DNA from: Nitzschia sp. DOCU1
Taxonomy: Eukaryota; Bacillariophyta; Bacillariophyceae; Bacillariales; Bacillariaceae
Direction: 5' to 3'
Assembly (NCBI GenBank): GCA_951394045.1
Contig: OX595994.1
Span: forward strand, 496,001 to 560,000
Length of the DNA stretch: 64,000 nucleotides
Shown: piece by piece, positions 1-11,308 of the stretch
How positions within the stretch are numbered: the stretch's first letter is position 1
Layout: each line of letters starts with the position of its first letter
Position numbers and translations under genes: made by a program
The notes under the pieces: model-generated
The model's database searches: none
Told to the model about the DNA's origin: nothing
The model's input: only the letters and a program-made list of their open reading frames with translations

Positions 1-2518
1 GTTGAAAGAATTGTCTGCCACATTGAGCGATGCCAAGGACGTGAATTTGCCGAAGGACGGTTCGATTTCTCCGCTCAAGCTGTTCGAAGCCAAATTGATG
101 ATTTCGAGCGTGGTACTACCCGGCAATGGTGACATCTCCCCAGACAACCTGTTTGAACTCAAGTCAAGTGATCTTAGCTTGGGCGTGGAGAAGAGCTCCG
201 AAGGAATGAACCCGATAAGTGAATTTCTAGCAACAGAAAACAACTCGAGGTCCTCCAAAAGTGACGGAGCAACAGATAGCTGTAGAAGGAAGAATGATCA
301 GAAATAAGCCATGTCAATCAAGAGCACCTTAAAATGTATCACGTACCGAGCCAATGACATTATTGTCAGACACGTCGAGGGAGATCACTCTACCACTTGA
401 ATCACAAGTTACACGATCCCAAAGGCAAACGTCCTGTTCTGATAGCCAGAGGCTGTTATCGGTCCAACCAGTACCCCTCGAGTCCATGTAAAAATAAGCT
501 AGAACGTATCTTTGCCTTCGAACAAAGGCTTGCGCTTCTCCCCCGTTGTTGATTCCAGACGAAAGCCAGATAAGAGCCTGATTGCTCGGATCGCAAGAAG
601 AAATATCCTCGTCAAAGTTTGGGATGACTGAAGGCATGAAACTGTCAAGCAACGACTCATATCGTTGTCGGACGTCCTCGGCAACAATGTCGATGCTTCC
701 AGTGCATTCACACTGATCAATCACATGGGGCTGGACAGAGTTACTGAAATCACAGTTCCCCGTTACGGGATCCAGTGGTGTTGTGGCGGCCACATCAATC
801 GCACCAGTGTTGGTTGGATCTAGGGGAGCAAACATTTTCGGCGTAGGTGCGGCAGTGGGCATGTTTTGTGGGTCGATACCGTCGTCATCCGCAAGAATTA
901 CAAAGAATAAGATCATTATCGCAGCGACAATTATGGCGAAAAGGAAGATATACGGAACGCATGGCGACATTCGACTTCGAAATTTCTTGGATCCTTTATT
1001 CAGAAGCTTGATTTGGTTTTCGACATCGTAATCTGGGTCATATGGTGGCTCTGGAGGCTCATCTACTTCTTCATCTTGTAGAATCTGACCATCTTTGCTT
1101 GCTTGAACCTGAGCACTTAAAAATACTTCCTCTTCTTTAACAGCGGAGAAAGTAGACGTTGGTGCAGCATATTCGAGCTCCTCTTCGTTGATCTCATTTC
1201 CTTCTTCATCCACAAGGATCTCTTCCTCTTCGATGTCTTCCTCCATTTGGTTTTGATCGCTGGGTATGACGACTTCATTTCCGTTTTCATCGATGTAGAC
1301 CTCCTCGTAGTGGACGTTTCCTGTATCGCGCCCCACGCTCACATCGTCGAAACGAGCTGTGCTAAGCTCATGAATGAATGATTTTCTATCGACAACCCAT
1401 GGTTCTCCAAATTCTTCGTCTGTCATCTTTTGACCAGATTGGGCCGAGTTGGTAGGTCGCCCGTCCGATTCACCTGTATTGGCGGCAACATTGGCCAACT
1501 CTGTCGCTGACGGGCTACTCCCGCTGCCCCTAGTGACGGATTCAGACATTACACTTTCTTCAACGATAGTAGAGGACACAACACTCTCCTCGACCACGCT
1601 TTCCTCAACTACTATTTCTTCTTCGATGATCTCTTCTTCAATCACTTCGCTCTCGGCACTCGTCTCCTCAACAGGAGCAGGAGCAAGAACGGCATCCTGG
1701 ACGTGTTTTGGTACTTCATCCACCGACATCTTTTGGATAACAGCACCTTCCGGCATACCCATGCTGAACATCTTCTTGTACTTGGTAACCATTTCTTCTT
1801 CCTCGGGGGTCAACTTTTGAGGCCCCGATGCTTCCGTAGGAGGCTCATCTACAGGGGCTGGGGCAAGGACGGCATCTTGCACATGCTTCGGTACCTCATC
1901 CACCGACATCTTTTGAATGACAGCACCCTCTGGCATACCCATCTTGAACATTTTCTTGTACTTTTCAACCATTTCTTCTTCCTCAGCTGTCAATCCTCCT
2001 GGCTGTGCAGGCTCTGGAGCTGGGGCAAGGACGGCATCTTGCACATTCTTTGGTACTTCGTCCACCGACATCTTTTGAATAACAGCGCCCTCCGGCATGC
2101 CCATCTTGAACATTTTCTTGTACTTTTCAACCATTTCTTCCTCTTCAGCTGTCAATCCTCCTGATTGTGCAGGCGCCGCTGCCGGTGCAGAACCAGCGGC
2201 GGCGAATAGTGCAGCGGCATCTTCATCGTCGTCTGCTTTTTTCTGAGCTGGTTTTGATGCCGCTGCAGCAAATAAAGCCGCTGCATCCTCTTCCTCGTCG
2301 GACCTGGCAGGAGGTGGCGCCGGTTTGGATGATCCTGGAGTTGGAAATTCGCCGATTTTCCTCTCACTTTTCTTTTTCAGCCATTCAGGTATATTGGTAT
2401 TGGCGGCGCTAGACTGCCGCTTTTCAAATTTACTGAACTTGTCCTCAGCCACCTCCTCCTCTTCGTGGCTCTTCAGACCAATTTGTTTGAATTTTTGCAT
2501 CCATTCTGGCTGCGACAT
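1..2518 (-). CDS. LRR single-pass membrane protein with KMGMPEGAV repeats (3' end outside window)
   Basis: Start ATG is at 2518. Exon 1 runs 2518-347, a 67-nt intron is 346-280 (GTACGT...CTACAG), and exon 2 runs 279-1 and off the window edge. The N-terminal part is acidic and Ala/Pro-rich and holds three copies (around residues 119, 174 and 234) of a unit of about 40 residues with the core YKKMFKMGMPEGAV followed by QKMSVDEVP. The core resembles the short motif of WASH-complex subunit CCDC53, which is inference from memory. A very acidic linker leads to one membrane segment (about residues 517-542), then a Cys-containing cap (PHVIDQC, WLSS, CLWDRVTC) and leucine-rich repeats (LDVSDN, LDLSSNRLSG, INLASNSLSG). 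The predicted topology is repeats inside and LRRs outside. No kinase domain is seen. It is a paralogue of the gene at 11309-14724, with the first LRR intron in the same place. Partner and ligand are unknown. Confidence 0.85.
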
Positions 2519-4001
2519 GATGAAATCGTATAGTTTCCTTCAGACTAATGCAGCACTCTGTCAACAAGCCTCTGTCGCCGTTATGATTCACAATGAAACT
2601 GGGAGGCGCCTCTATTGATGGAAGTAGCGATGCTGGTATCCAACAAAAAAGTATCGAACGACCAACTGCAATTAGTTCCCTCCACTTCGTGTTTTTGCCG
2701 CCAACCCACTCTGGGGTGTCACGACGGGGATAAGGCCGGAGAGGTCAGTCGGAAGCTAGCCGTTCGTGGTTGGGCCCAAGTAATAGTTGTCGTGCTTCAG
2801 ATTTTAGCACGAACACTACGAGAAATCGTCGGGCCAAAATTCTTTGCACGAGCCAAAGGCATAGTAAATTTGAAGGTGCATTAATTGAATTGGGCCATGA
2901 TGGCCGGGCATTACCCGTCGGCCGAAAATTGGTGCAAGTGGTCGGAGCGGCTATCGGCGGCCAAAAATTGGGGCAACTATGGCGAAAAGGCAGGGCTGTC
3001 GACTAGAGCTATAAAGAGGTAAATGTAACTTTAGAAACTGATTGTGCCGATAAGACGTCCAGTAGATTTGGATAGAGCGAATGAATGCGCTGTGGTAACA
3101 GCCGCCGCATACACCGTCGACTGGATTTCATTTTCCTACTACCCCCAGAGTAGTAATAGCTAGCGCAAGCATGCTATTTAGACTCGCTATTTCGCTACGA
3201 CTAGTAGTCGATAGTTACACTTCCCCGCCGTCTAGATTACTAGCTCCTACTCGTTATCAATGGTAGAAGAAGTACTTCTATGCATAGTTGCTTCTTCCTG
3301 CCGTCATCACACATCCGTCCGTCATTCAATGAATGTGACTAACTCGCTTTTTGGACCCGGCGTCGTGGAAGATTCCCAACAATCATTTGGCTAAAAATCT
3401 AAAATGTGGCAAAGACATGCCGATTTTGTCGAGCATCCTTTGGCCACGGTGCACGACTTTCGTTTTGAAATTCATGGAAATGGAGCCCCTCTCGCGCCAT
3501 GCTCTTGGTCCGACCTGGCTCGCATGTGTCTAAATATTTCTACGATACACATGAAAGATATTACGATAGGAGCACGGATACATCGGCCTTGGATGCAGAT
3601 TCGCCTTCCGACGGCGCGCGCGTTTGTGCCAATCGTTTTAGAACCAACGAGCGAGCGGAGTACACTACCCGCGCTGGTATTAATAACAACGAAGCAAGAT
3701 GGAAGCAAAACAAGGCAGAATCTCTCGCAGCCAGGCAAAACTGTTACATAGCGTGTGTTTGGCGATGCGATTGCATCGATCCTCTCTCAAGTTTTCGTCT
3801 GCAACACAGGATACGACTTGCAACTAGCTACCGTATTGGAGTATCCCCTATCCGACAACAACACTTCTTGTGCTCTATCTTGCTATTGCTACTGGCAAAT
3901 GCTGCTTGCCCGCTCCTGGTCCATTGCAGCTTGAAACGATCACATTAATTTTTGTCTGCGTACTATACCACAAGCATTGGAACAACACACACAAGTGCAC
4001 C
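2519..4001. other. Intergenic, divergent promoter region
   Basis: This 1.48 kb separates two divergently transcribed genes (minus start at 2518, plus start at 4002). I see no credible coding exon, RNA gene or mobile element. Around 2760-2990 there is a run of loosely similar GGCCRAAAATTG-type words (for example near 2835, 2918 and 2958), too degenerate to call a repeat family. Confidence 0.5.
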
Positions 4002-7000
4002 ATGTACTCGCCTCATCCCCCCGAAGTGGTGACACTGAGTCGACTTTCCAGCGGCATGATTGAAGTTCCCGAAGCGGATGCGTCTCCCCTCTCGTCGGCT
4101 CCTAACAGTCCACGCAGTAGTTCTGGTGCTCGAGAAGCTGGCTCGTTGTACGGGGCGGCTGCCGATCTCCTGGAAGACCTCGTACGTGCCAACAAGGAAC
4201 TGCAACAGCAACAGGAACAGCAGGCGTCATTCTCCTCCTTTGATGATGATGGTCATGTGGATATTCCCTTACTGCCACGCCCTTCGGACGAAGAAGGATT
4301 TGAGCCGGCGCGGTTGCCTCCAGTCAAACTGCCGGAAGCTCCGTTTGATGAAGCGCACATTGTTCTCCACCAACAGCTGAACATGGACGAAAAGAAGGAA
4401 GCAGAGGTGGGAGATGAACTGATGGGGAAACAGCCGCAGCGAGTCAATGGTTCCATTTCGTCGTCGACCGTGTACACGGGATCGAGTAAAGAAAATACTG
4501 GCAGGAAGAATGATGACGACGATGAGAGTCAACCTCCGTCTCTGGCTGTGAATCGATCATCCTTTCTGGAGGATGCAGAAGCGGGGCTGGAACAGACAAC
4601 GGTAGATGAGCTGATGAATAACCACGAATCGGCGACGCTCATGACCCCTGATTTGAGACGAAAGATTCTGGACGAGCAGCAGAAGCCCACTCCTGAAGAT
4701 CCAGAAGAGGAGATGGCTGCCGAAAGGCTTCGATCCAGCAAGGATACGACCTTTCAAGAAGAGGATGAGATTATGAATTATTTGGAGACGACGGCGTTGA
4801 TGACGCCGATCCAAGATCTCAAATCGCCTCCCAAGGTGCTCAAGCAGGCCATGACATGGGACACGCCGTCTACAAAGGAATCCATCGATGCCGATGGCTC
4901 TGCGTCGCCAGAAAATGTTGCCGTCGTCGAAGAAGCAGAAGACGACGAGAGTATTCCCCTAGATGAAACGGCCGCGATAGAGATTCCCAGTACCCTTCGG
5001 GCCATGGTCTCGCCGGATGGCAAGCTAGAATATCCCAATCAGGAAGACGAGGACAACGAAAGCGATAACGACGAGACGGATCATCCTCTACCCCATTTTG
5101 GAGTCCCTGGGGTAACATCTCTGGCTCGGGAATTTTCTGGTAATCATTTAGACAAGGAAAAGCCCAAGGGATTAACACCCTTTCATCCGCAAGGAGCAGT
5201 CGGGCCAGAAGCAAACGACTTGGAGAATGAAGTAGCGATGCAAAAGCCCGTGCCATTGTCCCAAAGGAGCATTTCAGAACCAGTGGTATCTTCTGGTGTT
5301 CCTTCAGCTAAAGCACCGCTCAAGGAAATTGCATCGACCATTACTGATGCAGTGGATTTAGCTGCGTCGGGAGCGGCTGCTATTGTCGGCGACTTGGCTC
5401 GCAAGGCGGCTTGTGGCTCAAACAACTATGGCGTCGATCTGGATCCGTATATCATGCAGACGAATTCTCTTGTCTCCAGTTTTCCCAAGGCTGATAGCAG
5501 GCCAGGATCCGTCTCGAGAAGCGTCAGTGATATGCCTCGACGCTCGCAGACGGATCTCGCAGCAGCCAGCAACGAATGGAACAAGTATCTCCAGCATCAA
5601 AACGGTTCTTCGTCGTACAGCACCACCAAGAGCAAAACCAGCCACGTGGATGTGGCGCAGTGGCTTGGTGGTAATAATAACAACAACAGCAAGGAGCAAA
5701 TAACGAAGAGTTTGTACCGCGAGATGACGCCCAAGAAGGACTTTCAATCTTCTGAGAAGAGTGCGGCCTGGTTGCAGGAAGAATTTCGACGACGATCCAC
5801 CATCAAGCAAGAGATCAACGAGGCCATTTTGGCACGTGTCGCTGCCTATGGGAACGACGACGATGGAGGCGAGTCTGTCGAAGTTTACCTCCCAAAATCA
5901 ACTTTGGCAGAGCATGGCGACGACCAGAACGGTGAATTTGGGACTGCTCTCTCCAAGGCGCTGCGGGCCTGGCCTCCATCGGCTGGTGCTTCGCCATTGT
6001 CGGTTAAGGGCACAATGAGCGTACAGTCCGAGGACGATGAAGTAGCTGCGCTTACAACAACGTCAGACTTGGCTCCTCAACCCCGAAATTTGCCTTCCCG
6101 TCAAGGAATGATTATGCCGCTACCAAGCGACGATGAAGGTGCTCCCAAGCCTCGACGGCTCGACTATGGGAGCTATGCCAAGGATACCCATAGCGTTCCA
6201 TCGTCAGCATCGCTTTTGTCGGAATATTCGAACCACACCGCTCCTGGCCGAATGCTTCCAGTTCCCAGCCAAATCCTAGCTTCGCCTAACATTTCGCACG
6301 GTCGAAGCAATACCGGAACCGACTATCAAACTGACATGTTTCGCTTTGCCAACGATACTCGAGCAGCGCTACGAGAAAACGACACTGGCGGCCGAGAACA
6401 GGCAATGGCAAACTCGCGCTTTCGATCGCTGGCAATTTCGAGTTCTGTAGGCGACCAAGATGATAATCATTCTATTGAAGTCATGGCATCCTTTCACGAT
6501 GGTCCAACCAAGGCCGTCCGACCGCCAGATGGTTCTGTCGTGACGGCGTCGTCTCACAATTCGGAAGCGGCTGAATCTTCCGACCACAATTTTGATATTT
6601 CAACGACTCCGGTTTTGATCCACTCGATGGACAGTTATCTGGGAATTGCAAAGGGTGACATCACGCTCTCACTCCTCAACGAGAACACGGGTCAAGTTGA
6701 CACATCGAAAAGGGCAACATCGTGGGCAAATCGAGTTCACGGGGCGATTTGGAGGTGCCGTCGTATGCGAAGGAGTATGGGTGGATTTCCCGCTCCGTCG
6801 ATGGAACGGGCACCGAATAGTCCGCCCCGGGGGCGGTCTTCATTGCCGGTGGATATGGACAAGGCACGGGTTGCAGGGGGTGTCCGTAATGTGCAATCCA
6901 CGCAAGAAGCTGCAATTGGTCATTTGAAACACGACGAAATTGACGAAGCCATGGAATTGTTTGAAGACATTATCTTTGCGTATTACGCCTACTTTGAAAA

Positions 7001-8214
7001 GTCTCTCAAGGCGAGAGAAGCTGGAATTGCAAATGGTGGTATTACCGACTTTAGGCCTTATATTGGCGTCGCGTTGCACAATCTCGGAATCCTGAATCTG
7101 CTCAAGGGTGAATACAAGGAAGCCCACTCGTACTTTGGAAGAGCGGTCGACAATCGCAAGGCTTGCTTGGGCGAGGGACACCCAGAGCATGTGGTAAGTT
7201 CTCTCTCGGATCTCGTAACTGGAACCTGCCAATATTTTCTCAAATTGTATTCTTTTGCTTTCAGGCTTCGTTGGTCAAGCTAGCGACCTGCCTTTACGCA
7301 CTGAACGAATTTGCAGAGGCACACGCCAAACTTGAGCAGGCGTTGGTGTACGCCAGGTCGAATTCAAGAGATTTGGAAGATCGCATGCAAATGGCGGAGA
7401 TTCTGAACAACCTTGGATGTCTCGCGTACATGTGCGGGCAACCAAGCGCCGCCAAGACATTTTTCCGAGAATCTTTGGATGTGCAGTTTGGTGTCCTCAG
7501 CCAGAGTTTGTATCTGAGTTCTTCGTCGATAGGGCATTCTATTTCGCTCAATATATCCATCACTCGAGCCAACATTGGCTTTGTCAAGCTTGTGACGAGG
7601 GAAATCCAAGTGGCTGTCACGGCATTTGAAAATGCTCTCATGGTAAGAGAACAAATTCTCGGAAGTTTTTATTTTCACTGCATGTTAGCTCATTGTCTCC
7701 CATTTGCTCAGGAACAACAACTCCTCATGAAGGGTGCCAATGCCACGATAATAGCTACGATGGATCATTTGGCAGTGGCAAATCTACTGAATGGCGACCC
7801 CAGCAAAGCTGCGATGGTGAGTGAAGTTACCCGTTTATTTTTTGTCTTCCCAAGTAAGCAGTTTTTGACACAATTGTATTTGTTGCACCACAGATGTTCG
7901 GTCGGATCCTTGACTTGCAGCAGAAAGAGTATGGCCCCCATGACAGACGATGTTACATCACTGTCGATAAGATAAACATGGTAAAGAGCCGGGGAACCAA
8001 CTTTGAGCACGCCGTGGAGGAACTCCGAAGGACCTTTTCCATTCCCGAGGAGGAGGAGTCTACTAATGGAGCGTCGTCCCCGAAAAAGAAAGAACCGAGT
8101 GCGAATCGATCTTCCCCAAGTATTCCAAACCAACACTCGCATCTCAAGGCTAAGAACCAGAAGAATAAGGTGATGAAAGTCCTGACATCCATACGGAAAA
8201 AGAAGGCACCATAA
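4002..8214 (+). CDS. TPR (kinesin-light-chain-like) repeat protein with long disordered N-terminus
   Basis: Four exons, 4002-7193, 7265-7642, 7712-7816 and 7894-8214, join in frame (all phase 0) across GT-AG introns of 71, 69 and 77 nt, giving about 1331 residues. I chose ATG 4002 (context CACC-ATG) over an in-frame upstream start at 3870, whose 44 extra codons look like 5' UTR. Residues 1 to about 950 are acidic, Ser-rich and low complexity, with short patches such as WLQEEFRRRS. From about residue 960 to 1230 there are tetratricopeptide repeats: DEIDEAMELFEDI, VALHNLGILNLLKGEYKEA, LNNLGCLAYMCGQPSAA and further units. The C-terminus is Lys/Ser-rich. TPR arrays of this spacing normally bind proteins. 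No catalytic domain is visible. A motor-adaptor role is possible but not shown. Confidence 0.85.
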
Positions 8215-11200
8215 TCGATATTGTCACAATTCGTTGTGTGGTGCCTACAAAAATACGAAAAGCCTACTATTAGAAGCATTTGGTCCACAGCATCAACTCT
8301 ACCGGTACACTGGGATCGTGAAATTGTTGTGGTGGATCAAGTACAAAGTGCCGAAGAATGCGACCTAGCTAGATTTGAAGACTATAATTGCATATATAGC
8401 TATCTCTTTGTGACTACTACAATGGCACCATGGTATTATGCATGAGAAATCGATGGCGGCTGCTTGGATTCTCAGCTCTACTGGACGGACTCGCTCGTCC
8501 ACTCTGAACTCGACTCGCAGAGCCGTCGAGCGGGGAGATCAGAGAAGCGAAAACACAGAATTGCTGCCGAGCTCGCCTGGCCGCTGCCCGCCGCGGTGGT
8601 CAAAGAAGTCAATACGGTCATTGGAAAGATGGGCCTGCGCGCACAATTTAATACACGTATTCCCGTGCTTGGCGAAGGAGCGTTTCTACGCCATCAAAAT
8701 GGACATGAGGGAGCGCGTCGAAGAAAGACAAGAGGCAACGACAACGCCTCAAATATACCAATGCAAAAATGCCTCTTCAATGTTTGCACAATGACAATGG
8801 TGGGATAGTAAAAAGGGACACAGCAATCAGCATGTTTGAGACAACGATGACGATGAAAAGATAGCTAGCGTGGGCTTGGATGGAGTCACATACAATCGGC
8901 GCAAATCAAAACCGCGGAGCGGAGTGGTTCACGATGTGGGTTACTCCGACCGCAAACCATCAAGAAACCGCAGAAACTGCTCTCTTTGAGGGAGGAAAGC
9001 CCACCAAAAAAATCACTTTTTCACTCAATCGTCGTCACTTTTTCGCGAGAGGAGCACTCTGTGTTGCTCCTTTCTTCATCGTCGTCGTGAACTTCACGAC
9101 AATGATAAAGATGACAGTCCACAGCAGCGCCACCGGCTGCTGTTTGTCTTGCAGGAAAGTCGGCAGTTTCGTTAGTTGTGGAGATGACGTCCTCGGGTCC
9201 TCACGGGTAGGACCCGAAAAGCTACGATGGATTGCACGCCTGGATGTTTGAAAGAATGTCCTGGGATCCCCATGGGTGGGATCCTAAAAGCTTCCGTCGG
9301 CAGCACGCCGGGATCGATCCTCGCTCGTGTTCTGTCTTTGTTCTTCTCTCATTCTTTCAACAGATCTGTGGATTGCTATGGTGGTGGCAGTCCAGGTCGT
9401 GTCGATCTTTCCTGGGGTCCCCGTGGGTGGGACCCTAAAAGCTATCGTATCATCCTCCCACGGTTTCGTGGCATGGGGCGGTAGCACGCCGGGAAGGATC
9501 GTTTGATTGTCGACTGATTAGCTTCGATTCGAGGTGAGTTCTTTGCTGTCGTGCTGGTGTTCTTTCGTTCTCACAAGATTGTCCTCTTTCTATTTTAGCG
9601 TTTGCAAGTACTACCGAACATGACTCCAAAAGTGTCTTCTTTCATTTCCCTTGTGTGAAAGGTACATCCCCGCCTGGCTATTAAAAATGTATGTAATTTG
9701 TGAGGTGACAGCCGAAAGAAGAGGAGTGGGAAGGGGGGCAACCGGCATGGCTTGGGGCACTGGGGGCAAAGCCAGTGATACACCATTGACCCCGGAACCC
9801 CCTGTCCCACGTTGGATGCAGCAAGTTGGCAGATGAGTGGATGCTGTGGCATGTTCTAGTCCCGAACATGGTAACGCAGACTTCCATCTGATGCGGGTTA
9901 GCCACGATAGTTCCTCCTCCATATACTGTCGTAGGTTACCATGCTCAAGCTTGCAATCGCCAATGCGAATCCTTTGCCTTACTTGTAGCACGTGTTGCGA
10001 TAGGTCCAATGGGGAAAGCCTGCAGATCCCGTTTCATTTTCATTTTGCGGATCATTGGAAATCATGGAAGCAATGCAAATGATGTAACCATCCATCTCGG
10101 GATGTGCAATAATGTTGAAGAAGAGCAAACCACGATGTTGGAGACTTTTGTCGTCACCACGTTTGGCAGTTCCCCACGAGCACAACCGTCGATGACAAAA
10201 TGCTAGTAGCTGCTGTAAGAGACGACTCCTCGAAGATTTCATTTCCGTGCAATCGAAGTGCTGCATCCCTCTACAAAGTTAGAAGTCCGATGGTCACGCC
10301 GTAAGTATCCACGGCAGTCCATGACTTCCCCGGGCAGTTGGCTGATCTACCAGATGTCGGCTGCCAACAACATGGCTGATTGTCGTGCCCAGATACGCAA
10401 CCTCTGCTTTCAAGACTTCTCCATTGCATCATGACCATACTCAGCACGGCCACCCCGATTAAATGGCGATGATATCGGGATTCGAAGATGATCCTCTTCG
10501 TATCATGGCGGACCCTCAGGTACCAAACGTTTTCCATGTTCTTGCGGAGAATAAAAGAGGGCGCAGGCCGGGGCTCGCCGTCGCACTGATATCTGCAAAC
10601 TCGTCACCTGTTGTTTGGCCTGACTACTCCGCGTCATGTCTGCACCCCGTTGAGCGGGAAGAAATATTGGAGCAAATAATCCAAGCAAGCCTGATGCGGT
10701 AGCGCATTCCTTTGGCAATTCATTGGTACAAGAATAGGATAGCGTAGCTCCACCGATACGTTTGCAATCCAGTCGACGAGCCATTCAGAAGGAAGAAAGG
10801 ACGATTCAGCTCGACGACGGACTTCCTATTGAGAGACTCTTTCAGTGGCATCGGGGTTGGAACAATACAGGGGTTCTTCTGGATGAAGGAGTCCATTGTG
10901 CCTGGTGACAGCATCTAAAAACTGAATGGGCGGGACAGGCTTGGCTCATCGTCGATCGACGAGATGGCGTTGCGGAACTCCACTTTTCCACGTGGAAGTC
11001 GCATTGGATCGACTCGGTTCCGACGGGGGCAGGATAGACGATTCCGTCTGCCTTTCACCGGCGCCTGCCCGACTCTTCGCGCCAAAAATGGACTGGGAAT
11101 GCGCGCATCAAATTTTTCATTGCGAGGATGGCGGGCCAAGGGTTTCGTCGAGTGTGGCCACAAAAGGACTCGTCAAATTTCTTTTACATGTGTCATCCCA

Positions 11201-11308
11201 ATGTCAACGAAAACTGCTGGACGCGGCCCGAAGGAAAGCAGCATGTTGTATTGAGATAGCTTCTGAAAGAGAGAGATACCAAGCGCAGCTTTTCTATTAA
11301 TCTTAACC
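8215..11308. other. Gene-poor region of 3.1 kb
   Basis: No gene can be supported. It contains the three-copy hairpin/peptide repeat at 9190-9510 (listed separately). There is also an intron-like stretch from about 9534 to 9598 (GTGAGT...TTTTAG), which hints at a transcript. Between 9610 and 10540 the minus strand has several overlapping short frames (85-132 codons) without recognisable domains, which may be remains of a decayed gene or element. A strict E2F-like word (reverse strand TTTTTGGCGCGAAG) lies near 11074-11089, about 220 bp upstream of the next gene. Confidence 0.45.
9190..9510 (+). repeat. Three copies of a GC-rich hairpin / WGPHGWDPKSY-type peptide repeat
   Basis: Copies begin near 9190, 9260 and 9411. 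Each has a self-complementary core of the form GGGTCC-loop-GGACCC, GGATCC-loop-GGATCC or GGGTCC-loop-GGACCC, followed by AAAAGC and, after a variable gap, GCACGCC(G/T)GG. The same bases read as SGPHG-stop-DPKSYD (copy 1), SWDPHGWDPKSF (copy 2) and SWGPRGWDPKSY (copy 3). Copies 1 and 2 share one frame, 69 nt apart; copy 3 is in another frame. It could be the relic of a repetitive protein gene or a structured-RNA repeat. Confidence 0.6.

Noticed and set aside
2..307. Plus-strand frame at the left edge
   Set aside because: It is antisense to exon 2 of the LRR gene, which reads clearly as LDLSSNRLSG-type repeats on the minus strand.
9610..10540. Minus-strand frames suggesting a transposase fragment
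   Set aside because: Several short overlapping frames but no DDE, reverse transcriptase or other hallmark and no terminal repeats; I cannot support a mobile element.
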